From contig NZ_LWAE01000002.1 in the NCBI RefSeq assembly GCF_001623875.1, forward strand, positions 496,001 to 560,000: a DNA stretch of 64,000 nt. The letters run 5' to 3'. The notes beneath the pieces were generated by a model. The model saw only the letters and a list, made by a program, of their open reading frames with translations. It made no database searches and had not been told where the DNA came from. Below, piece by piece: positions 1-8,377 of this stretch. The DNA is from Clostridium magnum DSM 2767. Its GTDB lineage: Bacteria > Bacillota > Clostridia > Clostridiales > Clostridiaceae. Both the position numbers and the translations under genes were made by a program. Position 1 is the stretch's first letter, and every line of letters begins with the position of its first letter.

Positions 1-567
1 TTTGAAAGTGGTGAGTTAACCTTTGTTGATAAAGTTGATACTATTGCAGATGGTGCAGCGGTAAAAAAACCAGGAGATATTACTTTTGAAGTAATAAAAA
101 AATATGTAGATGAAATTGTTACTGTAAGTGATCAAGAGCTTATGGAAGCTGTATTTATTCTTTTAGAAAAGCATAAACTAGTGGCAGAAGCAACAGGGGT
201 TATGTCCTTAGCAGCATTAAAGAGATTAAACTTTAAAGGTAAAAAGGTAGTTTCTTTAATAAGTGGGGGAAACATAGATGTAGTAACAATAGCATCTCTT
301 TTAAATCATGGATTAGTTTCAAGAGGAAGATTATTCTGTTTCTCAGTTAAGCTTCATGATACTCCAGGACAGCTTTTGAAAATATCTACAATATTAGCAG
401 AAAAGGGAGCTAATGTAATAAAACTAGACCATAATCAGTTTAAGGCTATTGATAGATTAAAACATGTAGTTTTAGAAGTAACAGTAGAAACTAATGGACA
501 TGAACACATAGATGAGATAGTTAAGGCTCTAAATCAAGCAGGGTATAATCTAGATAAGATTTACTAA
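1..567 (+). CDS. ilvA: Threonine ammonia-lyase, C-terminal part (5' end outside window)
   Basis: The reading frame is open from base 1, so the gene is cut by the window edge. About 188 C-terminal residues are visible. The first part matches the end of the PLP-dependent fold II catalytic domain (ISGGNIDV, a glycine-rich phosphate-binding segment). The last 70 or so residues form an ACT regulatory domain (SVKLHDTPGQLLKISTILAEKG... shortened here to its core DTPGQL). The enzyme would convert threonine to 2-oxobutyrate and ammonia in the cytoplasm, feeding isoleucine synthesis or threonine catabolism. A PLP domain followed by a single ACT domain is the layout of the roughly 400-residue clostridial enzyme. 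Family assignment is secure; biosynthetic versus catabolic role is not. Confidence 0.9.
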   Translation, partial: FESGELTFVDKVDTIADGAAVKKPGDITFEVIKKYVDEIVTVSDQELMEAVFILLEKHKLVAEATGVMSLAALKRLNFKGKKVVSLISGGNIDVVTIASLLNHGLVSRGRLFCFSVKLHDTPGQLLKISTILAEKGANVIKLDHNQFKAIDRLKHVVLEVTVETNGHEHIDEIVKALNQAGYNLDKIY

Positions 568-610
568 AATAAGAAAAAAGTTTAAAATAATTTAGAAATT
601 TACTGGTTTT

Positions 611-642
611 TTATCAAAATAATTAAAAACTTGTGTTATAAT
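611..642 (+). promoter_or_regulatory. Likely sigma-A promoter of serC (extended -10)
   Basis: An extended -10 element, TG at 634-635 then TATAAT at 637-642, lies about 110 bases before the serC start. The best -35 candidate (TTATCA, 611-616) is weak and spaced too far, which fits an extended -10 promoter. The 110-base leader shows no riboswitch that I recognise. Confidence 0.55.
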
Positions 643-752
643 ATTGTCAATGTTAAATTTATAAAAGAACATTTTACGTTTGTAGTGAATATGTATATAT
701 TTGCAAATTTGACGCAGAACAAGATGTAAAAACAAAAGGGGGCTTTTTTAAA

Positions 753-1838
753 ATGTCAAGAGTGTACAATTTCTCAGCAGGACCAGCTGTATTACCAGAA
801 GAGGTGCTTAGAGAAGCAGCAGCAGAAATGTTAGATTATAAGGGCACTGGAATGTCAGTTATGGAGATGAGCCATCGTTCCAAGGCTTTTGAAGAAATTA
901 TTGGGGATGCTGAAAAAACATTAAGAGAAGTAATGAATATTCCAGATAATTATAAGGTATTATTCTTGCAAGGTGGGGGATCTCAACAATTTGCAATGAT
1001 TCCAATGAACTTAATGAAAAATAAGGTTGCAGATTACATTGTTACAGGACAATGGTCTAAAAAAGCAGCATCAGAAGCAAAAATATATGGAAAAGTTAAT
1101 GTTATAGCTTCTTCAGTAGATAAGAATTTTTCATATGTACCAGATTTAAAGAATTTAAAGATTTCTGATGATGCAGATTATGTTTATATATGCCATAATG
1201 AAACAGTACATGGACTTAAATATAATGATATTCCTGAAACAGGAGATAAAATATTAGTAGCTGATATGTCTTCAGATATACTATCAGAACCTGTAGATGT
1301 AACAAAGTATGGTCTTATTTTTGCAGGGGTTCAAAAGAATATTGGACCTGCAGGAGTTGTTGTAGTAATAATTCGTGAAGATTTGCTTACAGAGGATTTA
1401 TTACCAGGTACTCCAACTATGTTAAGCTATAAGATTCACGCAGATAATAAATCACTATATAATACACCACCAGCATATGGAATATACATATGTGGTAAGG
1501 TATTTAAATGGGTTGAAAAATTAGGCGGCTTAGAAGCAATGAAGAAGAGAAATGAGGAAAAGGCTGCTATACTATATGATTATCTTGATTCAAGCAGCAT
1601 GTTCAAGGGAACAGTTGAAAAGAAGGATCGCTCATTAATGAATGTACCTTTTGTAACTGCTTCAGATGAATTAAATGCAAAATTTGTAAAGGAATCTAAA
1701 GCAGCTGGATTTGACAACTTAAAGGGACATAGAAGTGTTGGTGGCATGAGAGCAAGCATATACAATGCTATGCCAATAGAAGGTGTTAAGGCTTTAGTAG
1801 AATTTATGAAGAAATTTGAAGAAGAAAATGAAGTGTAA
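753..1838 (+). CDS. serC: Phosphoserine aminotransferase
   Basis: The 361-residue protein has the usual SerC length and begins with the family signature YNFSAGPAVLPEEVL. The PLP lysine sits in the segment GVQKNIGPAG near residue 196. It catalyses 3-phosphohydroxypyruvate plus glutamate to phosphoserine plus 2-oxoglutarate in the cytoplasm. The start is an ATG behind an AAAGGGGG ribosome binding site. In many clostridia serA follows serC directly; here serC is followed by a mobile element and a terminator, so serA is elsewhere or lost. The last codons (GAA GTG TAA) overlap the left end of the inserted element, so the native stop codon and possibly a few C-terminal residues were replaced on insertion. 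Confidence 0.96.
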   Translation: MSRVYNFSAGPAVLPEEVLREAAAEMLDYKGTGMSVMEMSHRSKAFEEIIGDAEKTLREVMNIPDNYKVLFLQGGGSQQFAMIPMNLMKNKVADYIVTGQWSKKAASEAKIYGKVNVIASSVDKNFSYVPDLKNLKISDDADYVYICHNETVHGLKYNDIPETGDKILVADMSSDILSEPVDVTKYGLIFAGVQKNIGPAGVVVVIIREDLLTEDLLPGTPTMLSYKIHADNKSLYNTPPAYGIYICGKVFKWVEKLGGLEAMKKRNEEKAAILYDYLDSSSMFKGTVEKKDRSLMNVPFVTASDELNAKFVKESKAAGFDNLKGHRSVGGMRASIYNAMPIEGVKALVEFMKKFEEENEV

Positions 1839-1957
1839 ACTTGAATCAGATGGGGTTTCAAATCCCACCTGATTCTTAGTTGAACGAATCCAGGGACGTA
1901 GCCGCTCGCAACGTACACTTTGAAGAAGATGGGAGTATTAGAGCGGGTAGTCATCGG
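1832..1957 (+). mobile_element. Two-hairpin IS200/IS605-like nonautonomous element, copy 1
   Basis: The element starts directly after ATGA (1828-1831) with AGTGTAAACTTG and ends with GTAGTCATCGG. It contains an imperfect hairpin (AATCAG...CTGATT arms, about 1843-1873) and a second hairpin region ending TTAGAGCGGG. Three other copies lie at 5379, 21366 and 42071. The absence of terminal inverted repeats, the fixed tetranucleotide at the left end and the subterminal palindromes fit an IS200/IS605 derivative moved in trans by a Y1 transposase. The ATGA preference also fits HEARO/IscB-associated RNAs as I remember them. In this copy the apical part of the second hairpin is altered (GCAACGTAC replaces TTTACTCCC), so it may be decaying. 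It supplies the serC stop codon. Confidence 0.7.
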
Positions 1958-1972
1958 ATAAATAAATTCAGT

Positions 1973-2009
1973 AACTCTATGGCTAAAATTTTAGTTATAG
2001 AGTTTTTTT
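1973..2009 (+). terminator. Rho-independent terminator after serC
   Basis: AACTCTATGGCTAAAA pairs with TTTTAGTTATAGAGTT and a run of seven T follows. It lies just beyond the mobile element and closes the serC unit. The remaining stretch to 2232 is AT-rich and holds no gene that I can see. Confidence 0.85.
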
Positions 2010-2232
2010 GTAATCAATTGCATGAATTAAATTGAAAAAATTATTAACATACTAAATTATTAATACAAAACATATACTTCAATAATTGCAGAATCAGATG
2101 ATTTTGATAAGGCAGTATTAATTTTATTTTTAATTATGGGAATAATAACTTAGAGTTCAGTACTTATTTTATTAAGATACCTTAAAGCACTAAGCAAAAG
2201 ATTTTGTATGTTAGTTAAAGGAGAGTAGGTAT

Positions 2233-4842
2233 ATGAAAGATTTTTATAGGAAGTCACCAGGAGAATCACTAAAGATACTAAACGTTACAGATAAAGGCTT
2301 GAATGATGAAGAAATAAAAAAAAGGAGAGAACAATATGGTTTCAATGAATTAGAGGAAGCTGCAAGAAAAAGCCCTTTGCAAGTTTTCTTTGATCAATTT
2401 AAAGATTTTTTAGTTATCATATTGCTGGCTGCAGCAATTATTTCTGCTTTTCTTGGAAAGCTTGAAAGTACCCTTGTTATAATGGTTGTAGTTATTATTA
2501 ATGCAATACTTGGAACAGTTCAGCATGTTAAAGCAGAGCAATCATTAAAGGGACTCAAGGCGCTTTCATCACCAATAGCTAAGGTTTTGAGAAATGGACA
2601 AAAGTTAGAAATTCCCTCAAAAGAACTTTTAGCAGGAGATATTTTATATCTTGATGCTGGAGATTATGTCAGTGCAGATGGTAGAATTATTGAAAGTTTT
2701 AGTCTTCAAGTAAATGAGAGTTCATTAACTGGAGAATCTGAAAGTGTATTAAAATTTGTAGATACTATAGATAAAGAGGATGTAGCTATTGGTGATAGAA
2801 AGAACATGGTCTTTTCCGGCAGTTTTGTAACTTACGGAAGAGGAATTATTTTAGTTACGGATATAGGAATGAGTACTGAGATAGGTAAAATAGCCAATTT
2901 ATTAGAGAGTGCAAAAGAAAAGAAAACACCTCTTCAAGTAAGTCTTGATAACTTTGGAAGAAAGCTTGCCTTTGTCATATTAGCAATATCCGCAATTATA
3001 TTTGCTTTAGATATATTTAGAGGACGTAATATTGTAGACTCTTTTATGTTTGCAGTATCTTTAGCAGTGGCAGCCATTCCAGAGGCCTTAAGTTCTATAG
3101 TAACTATTGTTCTTGCACTTGGTACTCAAAAGATGGCTAAGAAAAATGCTATAGTAAGAAAACTCCATGCTGTTGAAAGTCTTGGTAGTATTTCTGTAAT
3201 ATGCTCAGACAAAACAGGAACTTTAACCCAAAATAAAATGACAGTACAGAAAGCTTTCGTAGATGATCAGGTACTTGATTATGATAGTTTAAACCATGAT
3301 AAAGTTTTAGAAAAAGGCTTAGTTTTAATGGCCTTATTGTGTAATGACGCCGTTACTGTTGAAAACAAAGAAATTGGAGACCCAACTGAAGTTGCTCTAG
3401 TTAATCTAGGTGAAATATATTATTTAGACGAACTTGTCATAAGAGAACAATATCCAAGATTAGGAGAAGTACCCTTTGACTCTGATAGAAAATTAATGAG
3501 CACTGTTCATAAATTTGAAGAGAAATATACAATGATCACTAAGGGAGCGCTAGATGTTCTTTTAAAAAGGTCATCAAAGATTGAACTTTCAAGTGGAGTA
3601 AGGGAGTTTACAGAAGAGCATAAAAAAGAAATTGAAACTATAAACAGAGAATTTTCTATGGGTGGGCTTAGAGTATTATCATTTGCATATAAAGAAATTA
3701 ATGAGGGCCAAAAGATTACAGTTGAGGATGAAAAGGACCTAGTATTCGTAGGTCTTATAGCAATGATGGACCCTCCAAGAAATGAATCCGCAGAAGCTGT
3801 TAAAAGATGCATAGATGCAGGTATAAAACCGGTAATGATAACTGGAGATCACAAAATCACAGCGTCTGCTATAGCAAAACAAATAGGAATACTTAAAGAT
3901 GAATCAGAAGCTATGGAAGGTTTTGAATTAGAAAAAATTAATGATGAAGAACTTAAAAATATGGTTCCTAATATTTCAGTTTATGCTAGGGTATCTCCAG
4001 AGCATAAAATCAGAATAGTAAGGGCGTGGCAAGAACTAGGAAATGTAGTCGCAATGACCGGTGATGGCGTAAATGATGCACCAGCTTTAAAACAAGCAGA
4101 TATAGGTATTGCTATGGGAATCACAGGTACAGAAGTTGCCAAAGATGCGGCCTCCATGGTATTAGCAGATGATAACTTCTCAACTATAGTTAAAGCTATT
4201 TCAAATGGTAGAAGTATATATGCAAATATTAAGAATTCAATTAAGTTTCTTCTATCTGGTAATACAGCAGGAATATTGTCAGTAGTATACGCATCAATAG
4301 GTGCACTACCAATTCCTTTCGCAGCAGTTCACCTTTTATTTATTAATTTAATAACAGATAGTTTGCCAGCTATAGCAATAGGACTTGAACCTCATAATGA
4401 AAATATAATGAAAGAAAAGCCAAGAGATATAAATACCCCAATCCTCAATAAGTCCTTTGCAATTGAGGTTATTATAGAAGGACTGTTAATTGCTTTAGTA
4501 ACAATGTTAGCTTTCCACAGAGGATTAAGTACAGGTGGTGCTGAGGTTGCTAGTACAATGGCCTTTGCTACCCTTTGCTTAGCTAGATTATTACACGGAT
4601 TTAATTGTAGATCGAAAGAATCAATCTTTAGAGTAGGATTGTTCACAAATAAGTTCATATGGATTGCAGTAATAATTGGCTACTTACTTCTAATAATGGT
4701 CTTAACATTCAGGTCTCTAAGGGGAATCTTTGAAGTTGCGGCACTAAATACAAGTCAATTTAGCTATATTTATCTGTTATCAATTATTCCACTTATCGTA
4801 GTTCAAGTTTACAAATTATTATTTGTTACAGTCAAAGAATAA
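2233..4842 (+). CDS. Cation-translocating P-type ATPase, Ca2+ (SERCA/PMCA-like) type
   Basis: The 869-residue membrane protein has the full P2-type layout. It has an N-terminal cation-ATPase domain, an actuator domain with the loop SSLTGES, a phosphorylation site CSDKTGTLTQNK near residue 325, an ATP-binding domain, the hinge MTGDGVNDAP near residue 614 and six C-terminal membrane helices. The M4 segment reads AIPEALSS, a variant of the PEGL motif of Ca2+ pumps. It would export Ca2+ or a similar cation at the cost of ATP. The ATG start has an AAAGGAGAG site. It stands alone between two terminators. The exact cation is inferred. Confidence 0.92.
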   Translation: MKDFYRKSPGESLKILNVTDKGLNDEEIKKRREQYGFNELEEAARKSPLQVFFDQFKDFLVIILLAAAIISAFLGKLESTLVIMVVVIINAILGTVQHVKAEQSLKGLKALSSPIAKVLRNGQKLEIPSKELLAGDILYLDAGDYVSADGRIIESFSLQVNESSLTGESESVLKFVDTIDKEDVAIGDRKNMVFSGSFVTYGRGIILVTDIGMSTEIGKIANLLESAKEKKTPLQVSLDNFGRKLAFVILAISAIIFALDIFRGRNIVDSFMFAVSLAVAAIPEALSSIVTIVLALGTQKMAKKNAIVRKLHAVESLGSISVICSDKTGTLTQNKMTVQKAFVDDQVLDYDSLNHDKVLEKGLVLMALLCNDAVTVENKEIGDPTEVALVNLGEIYYLDELVIREQYPRLGEVPFDSDRKLMSTVHKFEEKYTMITKGALDVLLKRSSKIELSSGVREFTEEHKKEIETINREFSMGGLRVLSFAYKEINEGQKITVEDEKDLVFVGLIAMMDPPRNESAEAVKRCIDAGIKPVMITGDHKITASAIAKQIGILKDESEAMEGFELEKINDEELKNMVPNISVYARVSPEHKIRIVRAWQELGNVVAMTGDGVNDAPALKQADIGIAMGITGTEVAKDAASMVLADDNFSTIVKAISNGRSIYANIKNSIKFLLSGNTAGILSVVYASIGALPIPFAAVHLLFINLITDSLPAIAIGLEPHNENIMKEKPRDINTPILNKSFAIEVIIEGLLIALVTMLAFHRGLSTGGAEVASTMAFATLCLARLLHGFNCRSKESIFRVGLFTNKFIWIAVIIGYLLLIMVLTFRSLRGIFEVAALNTSQFSYIYLLSIIPLIVVQVYKLLFVTVKE

Positions 4843-4850
4843 AGAATTAA

Positions 4851-4893
4851 AAAACAAAGTAGAATTAAATTTTAGGATTCTACTTTGTTTTTA
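4851..4893 (+). terminator. Rho-independent terminator after the P-type ATPase
   Basis: A perfect 15-bp inverted repeat, AAAACAAAGTAGAAT with ATTCTACTTTGTTTT, begins 9 bases after the ATPase stop and has A/T tails on both sides. It could therefore work in both directions. Confidence 0.9.
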
Positions 4894-4906
4894 TGCTTAA
4901 ATTTAG

Positions 4907-5098
4907 ATGAAAAACAAGCAATATTTATATTTCTTCCAGGATTATAATTTTGTATATAAAAATCAAGAATTGAGAGTTACCATGACCTTTGGAGTGTGTA
5001 ATTCCAAGAATTTTGAAACAGTAGATAGCATGATTGCAGAGGCAGATAGACTTTTGTATAACGGTAAGATAAGTGGAAAAAATAGTGTAAGATACTAA
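4907..5098 (+). pseudogene. C-terminal fragment of a GGDEF (diguanylate cyclase) domain
   Basis: The 63-codon frame ends like a GGDEF domain: a beta strand VTMTFGVC, then the helix MIAEADRLLYNGKISGKNSV that normally closes these domains. The catalytic GGDEF loop and everything upstream are missing, because the fragment begins right after the terminator of the preceding gene. The apparent ATG is probably accidental and has no good ribosome binding site. I read it as the leftover of a deleted c-di-GMP synthase gene. It cannot make c-di-GMP. Confidence 0.75.
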
Positions 5099-5127
5099 AT
5101 ATGCTTAATATCTTACACTATTTTTTT
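5077..5127 (+). terminator. Rho-independent terminator of the lost GGDEF gene
   Basis: The 18-bp inverted repeat AAAAAATAGTGTAAGATA with its complement is followed by a T-run and overlaps the stop of the GGDEF fragment. Its survival supports the view that the 3' end of an old gene was kept. Confidence 0.88.
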
Positions 5128-5193
5128 ATTGGTTTAGAATATTCAAATTATTAAGAATATGATATAATAATAAATAAAAAGGGGGTATGTCTT

Positions 5194-5406
5194 GTGGAAA
5201 ATTATAGAGGATATGAAATAACAGTCATAGAGAATAATGAAAAGGAGTACCCATTTAAGGCAATTGCTAGAAAAGGAGATAAGGAAGTTAAACATAAGGG
5301 ACAGAGTAAGACACAAGCAATTGACTATGTTAAGAAAAGTATTAATGTCATTATAGAAAAGATAGAGGCAAAAAATGAAGTGAAACTTGAATCAGATCGG
5401 GGTTAA
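5194..5406 (+). CDS. Small hypothetical protein with element-derived C-terminus
   Basis: The 70-residue charged protein begins at GTG, 8 bases after a GGGGGT site. An extended -10 promoter (TG at 5160-5161, TATAAT at 5163-5168) lies just upstream. The first 58 residues (MENYRGYEITVIENN...) look like a compact alpha/beta domain with an internal QSKTQAIDYVKKSI helix. I do not recognise a family. From NEV onward the protein is encoded by mobile-element copy 2. That copy lacks one T found in the other copies, so its stop is bypassed and the frame runs to TAA inside the first hairpin. The last ten residues are therefore probably not native. Confidence 0.7.
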   Translation: MENYRGYEITVIENNEKEYPFKAIARKGDKEVKHKGQSKTQAIDYVKKSINVIIEKIEAKNEVKLESDRG

Positions 5407-5493
5407 ACCCCACCTGATTCTTAGTTTAACGAGGGATGTAGCAGCTCTTTACTCCCTTTGATAAAAGGAAGTATTAGAGCGGGTAGTCATCGG
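5379..5493 (+). mobile_element. Two-hairpin IS200/IS605-like nonautonomous element, copy 2
   Basis: This 115-bp copy begins after ATGA at 5375-5378 and ends GGGTAGTCATCGG. The first hairpin is GAATCAG...CCTGATTC. The second is GCTCTTTACTCCCTT pairing with AAGGAAGTATTAGAGC. Compared with the other copies, the second stem differs in sequence but stays paired, which points to selection on structure. It is fused in frame to the end of the small gene at 5194. Confidence 0.72.
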
Positions 5494-5795
5494 ATAAATC
5501 ATTACAAAAATAATTAAACTGTAACTTATTTTTCAGAGGTAAACTTTAATTCAGCTGAAATATAAATTGCAGTTTAATTTATATTAACTGTAAAAACCTT
5601 TTTTAGCATAATGTTTGTTTGTGTTAATTATGGTAAAATAATAGAAAGTAGTTGACTATGAACTAAAAAATAAAATTACTGCAGAAGATAAAAATTTTAC
5701 AATTAAACTATATCTTCATAAAAATTTATGGTAAAATATTTACTTTGAGAGGTATTCTTGCAAAGTAAAGAAACTTAAAGAAGGAGAAATTATAA
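5494..5795. other. Intergenic stretch with a wide inverted repeat and a promoter
   Basis: No gene is visible. AATTAAACTG at 5512-5521 pairs with CAGTTTAATT at 5570-5579, with the palindrome TTCAGCTGAA in the loop. An extended -10 sequence (TG, then TAAAAT at 5732-5737) lies 58 bases before the hemerythrin gene and probably drives it. Confidence 0.45.
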
Positions 5796-6191
5796 ATGTT
5801 TGAAATGAAAGATGAATACAGATTAGGATTAGTAAGTATCGACGAACAACATACTAAGTTGTTTGAATTAGGAGATCAGGCTTATAAGTTATTAAAGGAT
5901 AGATACAGTATTGACAAATATGATAAAATAGTGGAGATAATAAAAGAGTTAGGTGCCTATGCTGCAACTCATTTTAAAGATGAAGAAGAGTATATGGAAA
6001 GTATAAGATATAGAAAATTGTTTAGTCAAAAGGTACAGCATGAAGAATTCATAAAGGCAGTAGAAGCTGTTAATTTTAATAAAATTGACGACAATCAAGA
6101 TGAATATATCATGGAAATTCTTAATTTTATAGCTAAATGGCTAACTGAACATATCATAAAGGAAGATTTGCTAATTACTAAAAATAATTAA
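5796..6191 (+). CDS. Bacteriohemerythrin
   Basis: The 131-residue protein is a single hemerythrin domain. The diiron ligand pattern is visible: EQH near residue 20, HFKDEEEYM near 59 (HxxxE), HEEF near 80, and the closing HIIKED near 119. It would bind O2 reversibly through a non-haem diiron site in the cytoplasm. In anaerobes such proteins are thought to sense or sequester oxygen. It has its own promoter and an AGAAGGAGAAA ribosome binding site, and it appears to be a single-gene unit. Confidence 0.93.
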   Translation: MFEMKDEYRLGLVSIDEQHTKLFELGDQAYKLLKDRYSIDKYDKIVEIIKELGAYAATHFKDEEEYMESIRYRKLFSQKVQHEEFIKAVEAVNFNKIDDNQDEYIMEILNFIAKWLTEHIIKEDLLITKNN

Positions 6192-6245
6192 TAATTTTCA
6201 GTGATATTCTAGCAACAAAAATAAAATGATTTTAAGGTGATGTAG

Positions 6246-6842
6246 ATGATGATTATTATAACAACAATTATAATAGCTTTTTTGTCTGGTTCAATTCCAA
6301 CAGGATATTTGCTTACAAAAAAGTTATGTGGAATCGATATAAGAACTAAAGGTAGTGGCAACATAGGTTCAACGAATGTAAAAAGAATTGCAGGAAAAAA
6401 AGTATCTATTATTACTCAAATAATAGATATTTTAAAAGGAATGCTTCCTGTTGCTTTGGGAATGTATTTGGCAAAGACTATAAAATTACCTCTGTCAACG
6501 GATATCTATCTTTCTATTATTGCAATAGCGGCAATTTTAGGGCATAATTATACTCCATTCCTTAAATTTAAGGGTGGAAAAGGTGTAAATACAACTCTTG
6601 GCGCATTTGTTTTAATTATACCTATTCCAACACTAACAGGAGTTGCAGTTCATTTTATATTGAAGCTGGCAACAAGTATAGTATCTATCAGATCTATAGC
6701 CATAGGCATAACAATACCTATAGTATGTATTATTATGAAATCATCTGTTTCAATAATAATTGCTACTTTAATAGCCTGTATTTTAATGGTGATTAGGCAT
6801 AAGGACAACTTAATAAGACTTGTGAATAAGGAAGAAAAATAG
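6246..6842 (+). CDS. plsY: Glycerol-3-phosphate acyltransferase (acyl-phosphate dependent)
   Basis: The 198-residue integral membrane protein has the PlsY signatures: GSIPTGYLL at the first helix, IRTKGSGNIGSTNVKR in the first loop, GHNYTPFLKFKGGKGVNT in the second, and five or more hydrophobic helices. It transfers an acyl group from acyl-phosphate to glycerol-3-phosphate, the first step of phospholipid synthesis. Two adjacent ATG codons (6246, 6249) follow an AAGGTGA site, so the start is uncertain by one residue. It ends at a strong terminator. Confidence 0.95.
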   Translation: MMIIITTIIIAFLSGSIPTGYLLTKKLCGIDIRTKGSGNIGSTNVKRIAGKKVSIITQIIDILKGMLPVALGMYLAKTIKLPLSTDIYLSIIAIAAILGHNYTPFLKFKGGKGVNTTLGAFVLIIPIPTLTGVAVHFILKLATSIVSIRSIAIGITIPIVCIIMKSSVSIIIATLIACILMVIRHKDNLIRLVNKEEK

Positions 6843-6848
6843 TATATT

Positions 6849-6890
6849 AACCTTATATAAAATGTTGTATTTTATATAAGGTTATTTTAT
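6849..6890 (+). terminator. Rho-independent terminator after plsY
   Basis: A perfect 15-bp stem (AACCTTATATAAAAT and its complement) with a 5-base loop is followed by ATTTTATT. It sits 7 bases after the plsY stop. Confidence 0.88.
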
Positions 6891-6977
6891 TATGTAATTA
6901 AATGAAATATTTTAGGATTTTTTAAGGATTGGTTGTTTTAAAGATTTTTGTTGTATGGTGTAGGAGAACTAAGAATT

Positions 6978-8294
6978 ATGAGTAGAGATGATAGTTTTAA
7001 TAAGTTAGATATTATCGATGAGACGGATATTATAAAAGAAGCTATAAATAATAATAGAATAATTGCCAAGTATCAGCCAATTATATCCTTAGTGAAGAAA
7101 AAAATAGTGGCATTCGAAGGGTTAACACGAGGAGTAAACATTTTGAATTCAGAGCTAATTTCACCACTTAAAATGTTTGAATATGCCCGTAATAATGGAA
7201 TGTCAACTATGCTTGATAGGCTCTGTAGAGAAAAGTGCATAGAGAGTTTTAAAGATATATACAGTATGAATGACGAGTGGTATTTATTTATAAATGTGGA
7301 TGCCTCAGTTATAGAACAAGTAGAGGGGTCAAATTATTTGCTTAACCAAGTTTTAAGTCATGAAATCTTGCCTAAAAATATCGTTATTGAAATTAATGAG
7401 TCAAGTGTAGATAATTTAGATAGTCTAGAAAGTTTTACTAATAATTATAGAAAGAATGGATTTTTGATTGCTTTAGATGATGTAGGCGTAGGTTTTTCTA
7501 ATCTAGATAGGATATCAATTATAAAACCTGATATTATAAAGCTAGATGCATCACTTATAAGGAATATACAAGATAATTATCACAAGCAAGAAATATTTAA
7601 GTGCATTACAAGTTTGGCTAATAGGATAGGTTCAATAGTAGTTGCGGAGGGAATAGAAAATGAAATTGAACTAAACTATGCCATTGAATTTGGTGTTCAT
7701 TTAATTCAAGGATATTTCTTTTCTAAACCGGAATTTATAAGTAGTAGTACTCTTCTTAAAATTAATACTAAAATTTCTAGAGCCGCCATTAGGTATAAAG
7801 AGTATATAATTATAAAGAGCAAAAAAGATAGATTATACAGGAAAAAGATTGATAAATTTTTAAGTGATTTTATTAATGAACTTAAAGTAGAGGACAGTAG
7901 TGATTTTGATAACTTAATTTTAAGTTTTATTAATAGACATAACAATTTAAATATTGAATGTGCTTATATTCTCGATGAAAATGGAACTCAAATTACTAAT
8001 ACACTTTTCTCTAAAATGAAGAATAGCAGTTACCGTGAAGGCCTTGTGTTTTCCCCCGCAAGAAAAGGGGAGGATAACTCCCTAAAAAGATATTATTATG
8101 AGCTTATGAATTCTAAAGTGGATAGGTATTTTTCTGATCCTTACATATCTTATGCTACAGGAGAAATTTGTACTACTTTATCTACGTTATTTAAGCACCA
8201 TAATAATGAGAAATATATATTATGTGTAGACATCATGACAACTTTGAAAAGGAAAGAATTTAATTATAATTTAGAAACATCTAACTTCGTTTAG
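6978..8294 (+). CDS. EAL-domain c-di-GMP phosphodiesterase with C-terminal sensor-like domain
   Basis: An EAL domain fills roughly residues 15-250. The key residues look intact: FEGLTR (the EAL motif as EGL), FINVDASV with the metal-binding Asn, EINESS, ALDDVGVGFSNL (the DDFG motif as DDVG), IKLD and AEGIEN. It should hydrolyse c-di-GMP. The last 190 residues carry charged helices and then a PAS-like segment (ECAYILDENGTQITN...), resembling the YkuI-type domain behind other EAL domains. An upstream TTG at 6948 is open, but the ATG at 6978 after TAGGAG is the better start. It may antagonise the signal read by the c-di-GMP-II riboswitch at 60.3 kb. Confidence 0.88.
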   Translation: MSRDDSFNKLDIIDETDIIKEAINNNRIIAKYQPIISLVKKKIVAFEGLTRGVNILNSELISPLKMFEYARNNGMSTMLDRLCREKCIESFKDIYSMNDEWYLFINVDASVIEQVEGSNYLLNQVLSHEILPKNIVIEINESSVDNLDSLESFTNNYRKNGFLIALDDVGVGFSNLDRISIIKPDIIKLDASLIRNIQDNYHKQEIFKCITSLANRIGSIVVAEGIENEIELNYAIEFGVHLIQGYFFSKPEFISSSTLLKINTKISRAAIRYKEYIIIKSKKDRLYRKKIDKFLSDFINELKVEDSSDFDNLILSFINRHNNLNIECAYILDENGTQITNTLFSKMKNSSYREGLVFSPARKGEDNSLKRYYYELMNSKVDRYFSDPYISYATGEICTTLSTLFKHHNNEKYILCVDIMTTLKRKEFNYNLETSNFV

Positions 8295-8312
8295 GTGTTT
8301 TTATTTTTTTTT
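8276..8312 (+). terminator. Probable terminator after the EAL gene
   Basis: The stem ACATCTAA with TTAGGTGT (one G-T pair) overlaps the stop codon and is followed by a T-rich run. It is a short but plausible terminator. Confidence 0.6.
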
Positions 8313-8323
8313 ATAGATTATTT

Positions 8324-8332
8324 TGGTATAAT
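8324..8332 (+). promoter_or_regulatory. Extended -10 promoter of the partner-switching operon
   Basis: TGG followed by TATAAT (8327-8332) lies about 45 bases before the phosphatase start, just beyond the preceding terminator. No clear -35 is present. Confidence 0.55.
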
Positions 8333-8377
8333 ATCCATTGTAAGATAATAATTAGAAAAAAGTGTATGGGGTTTTCT

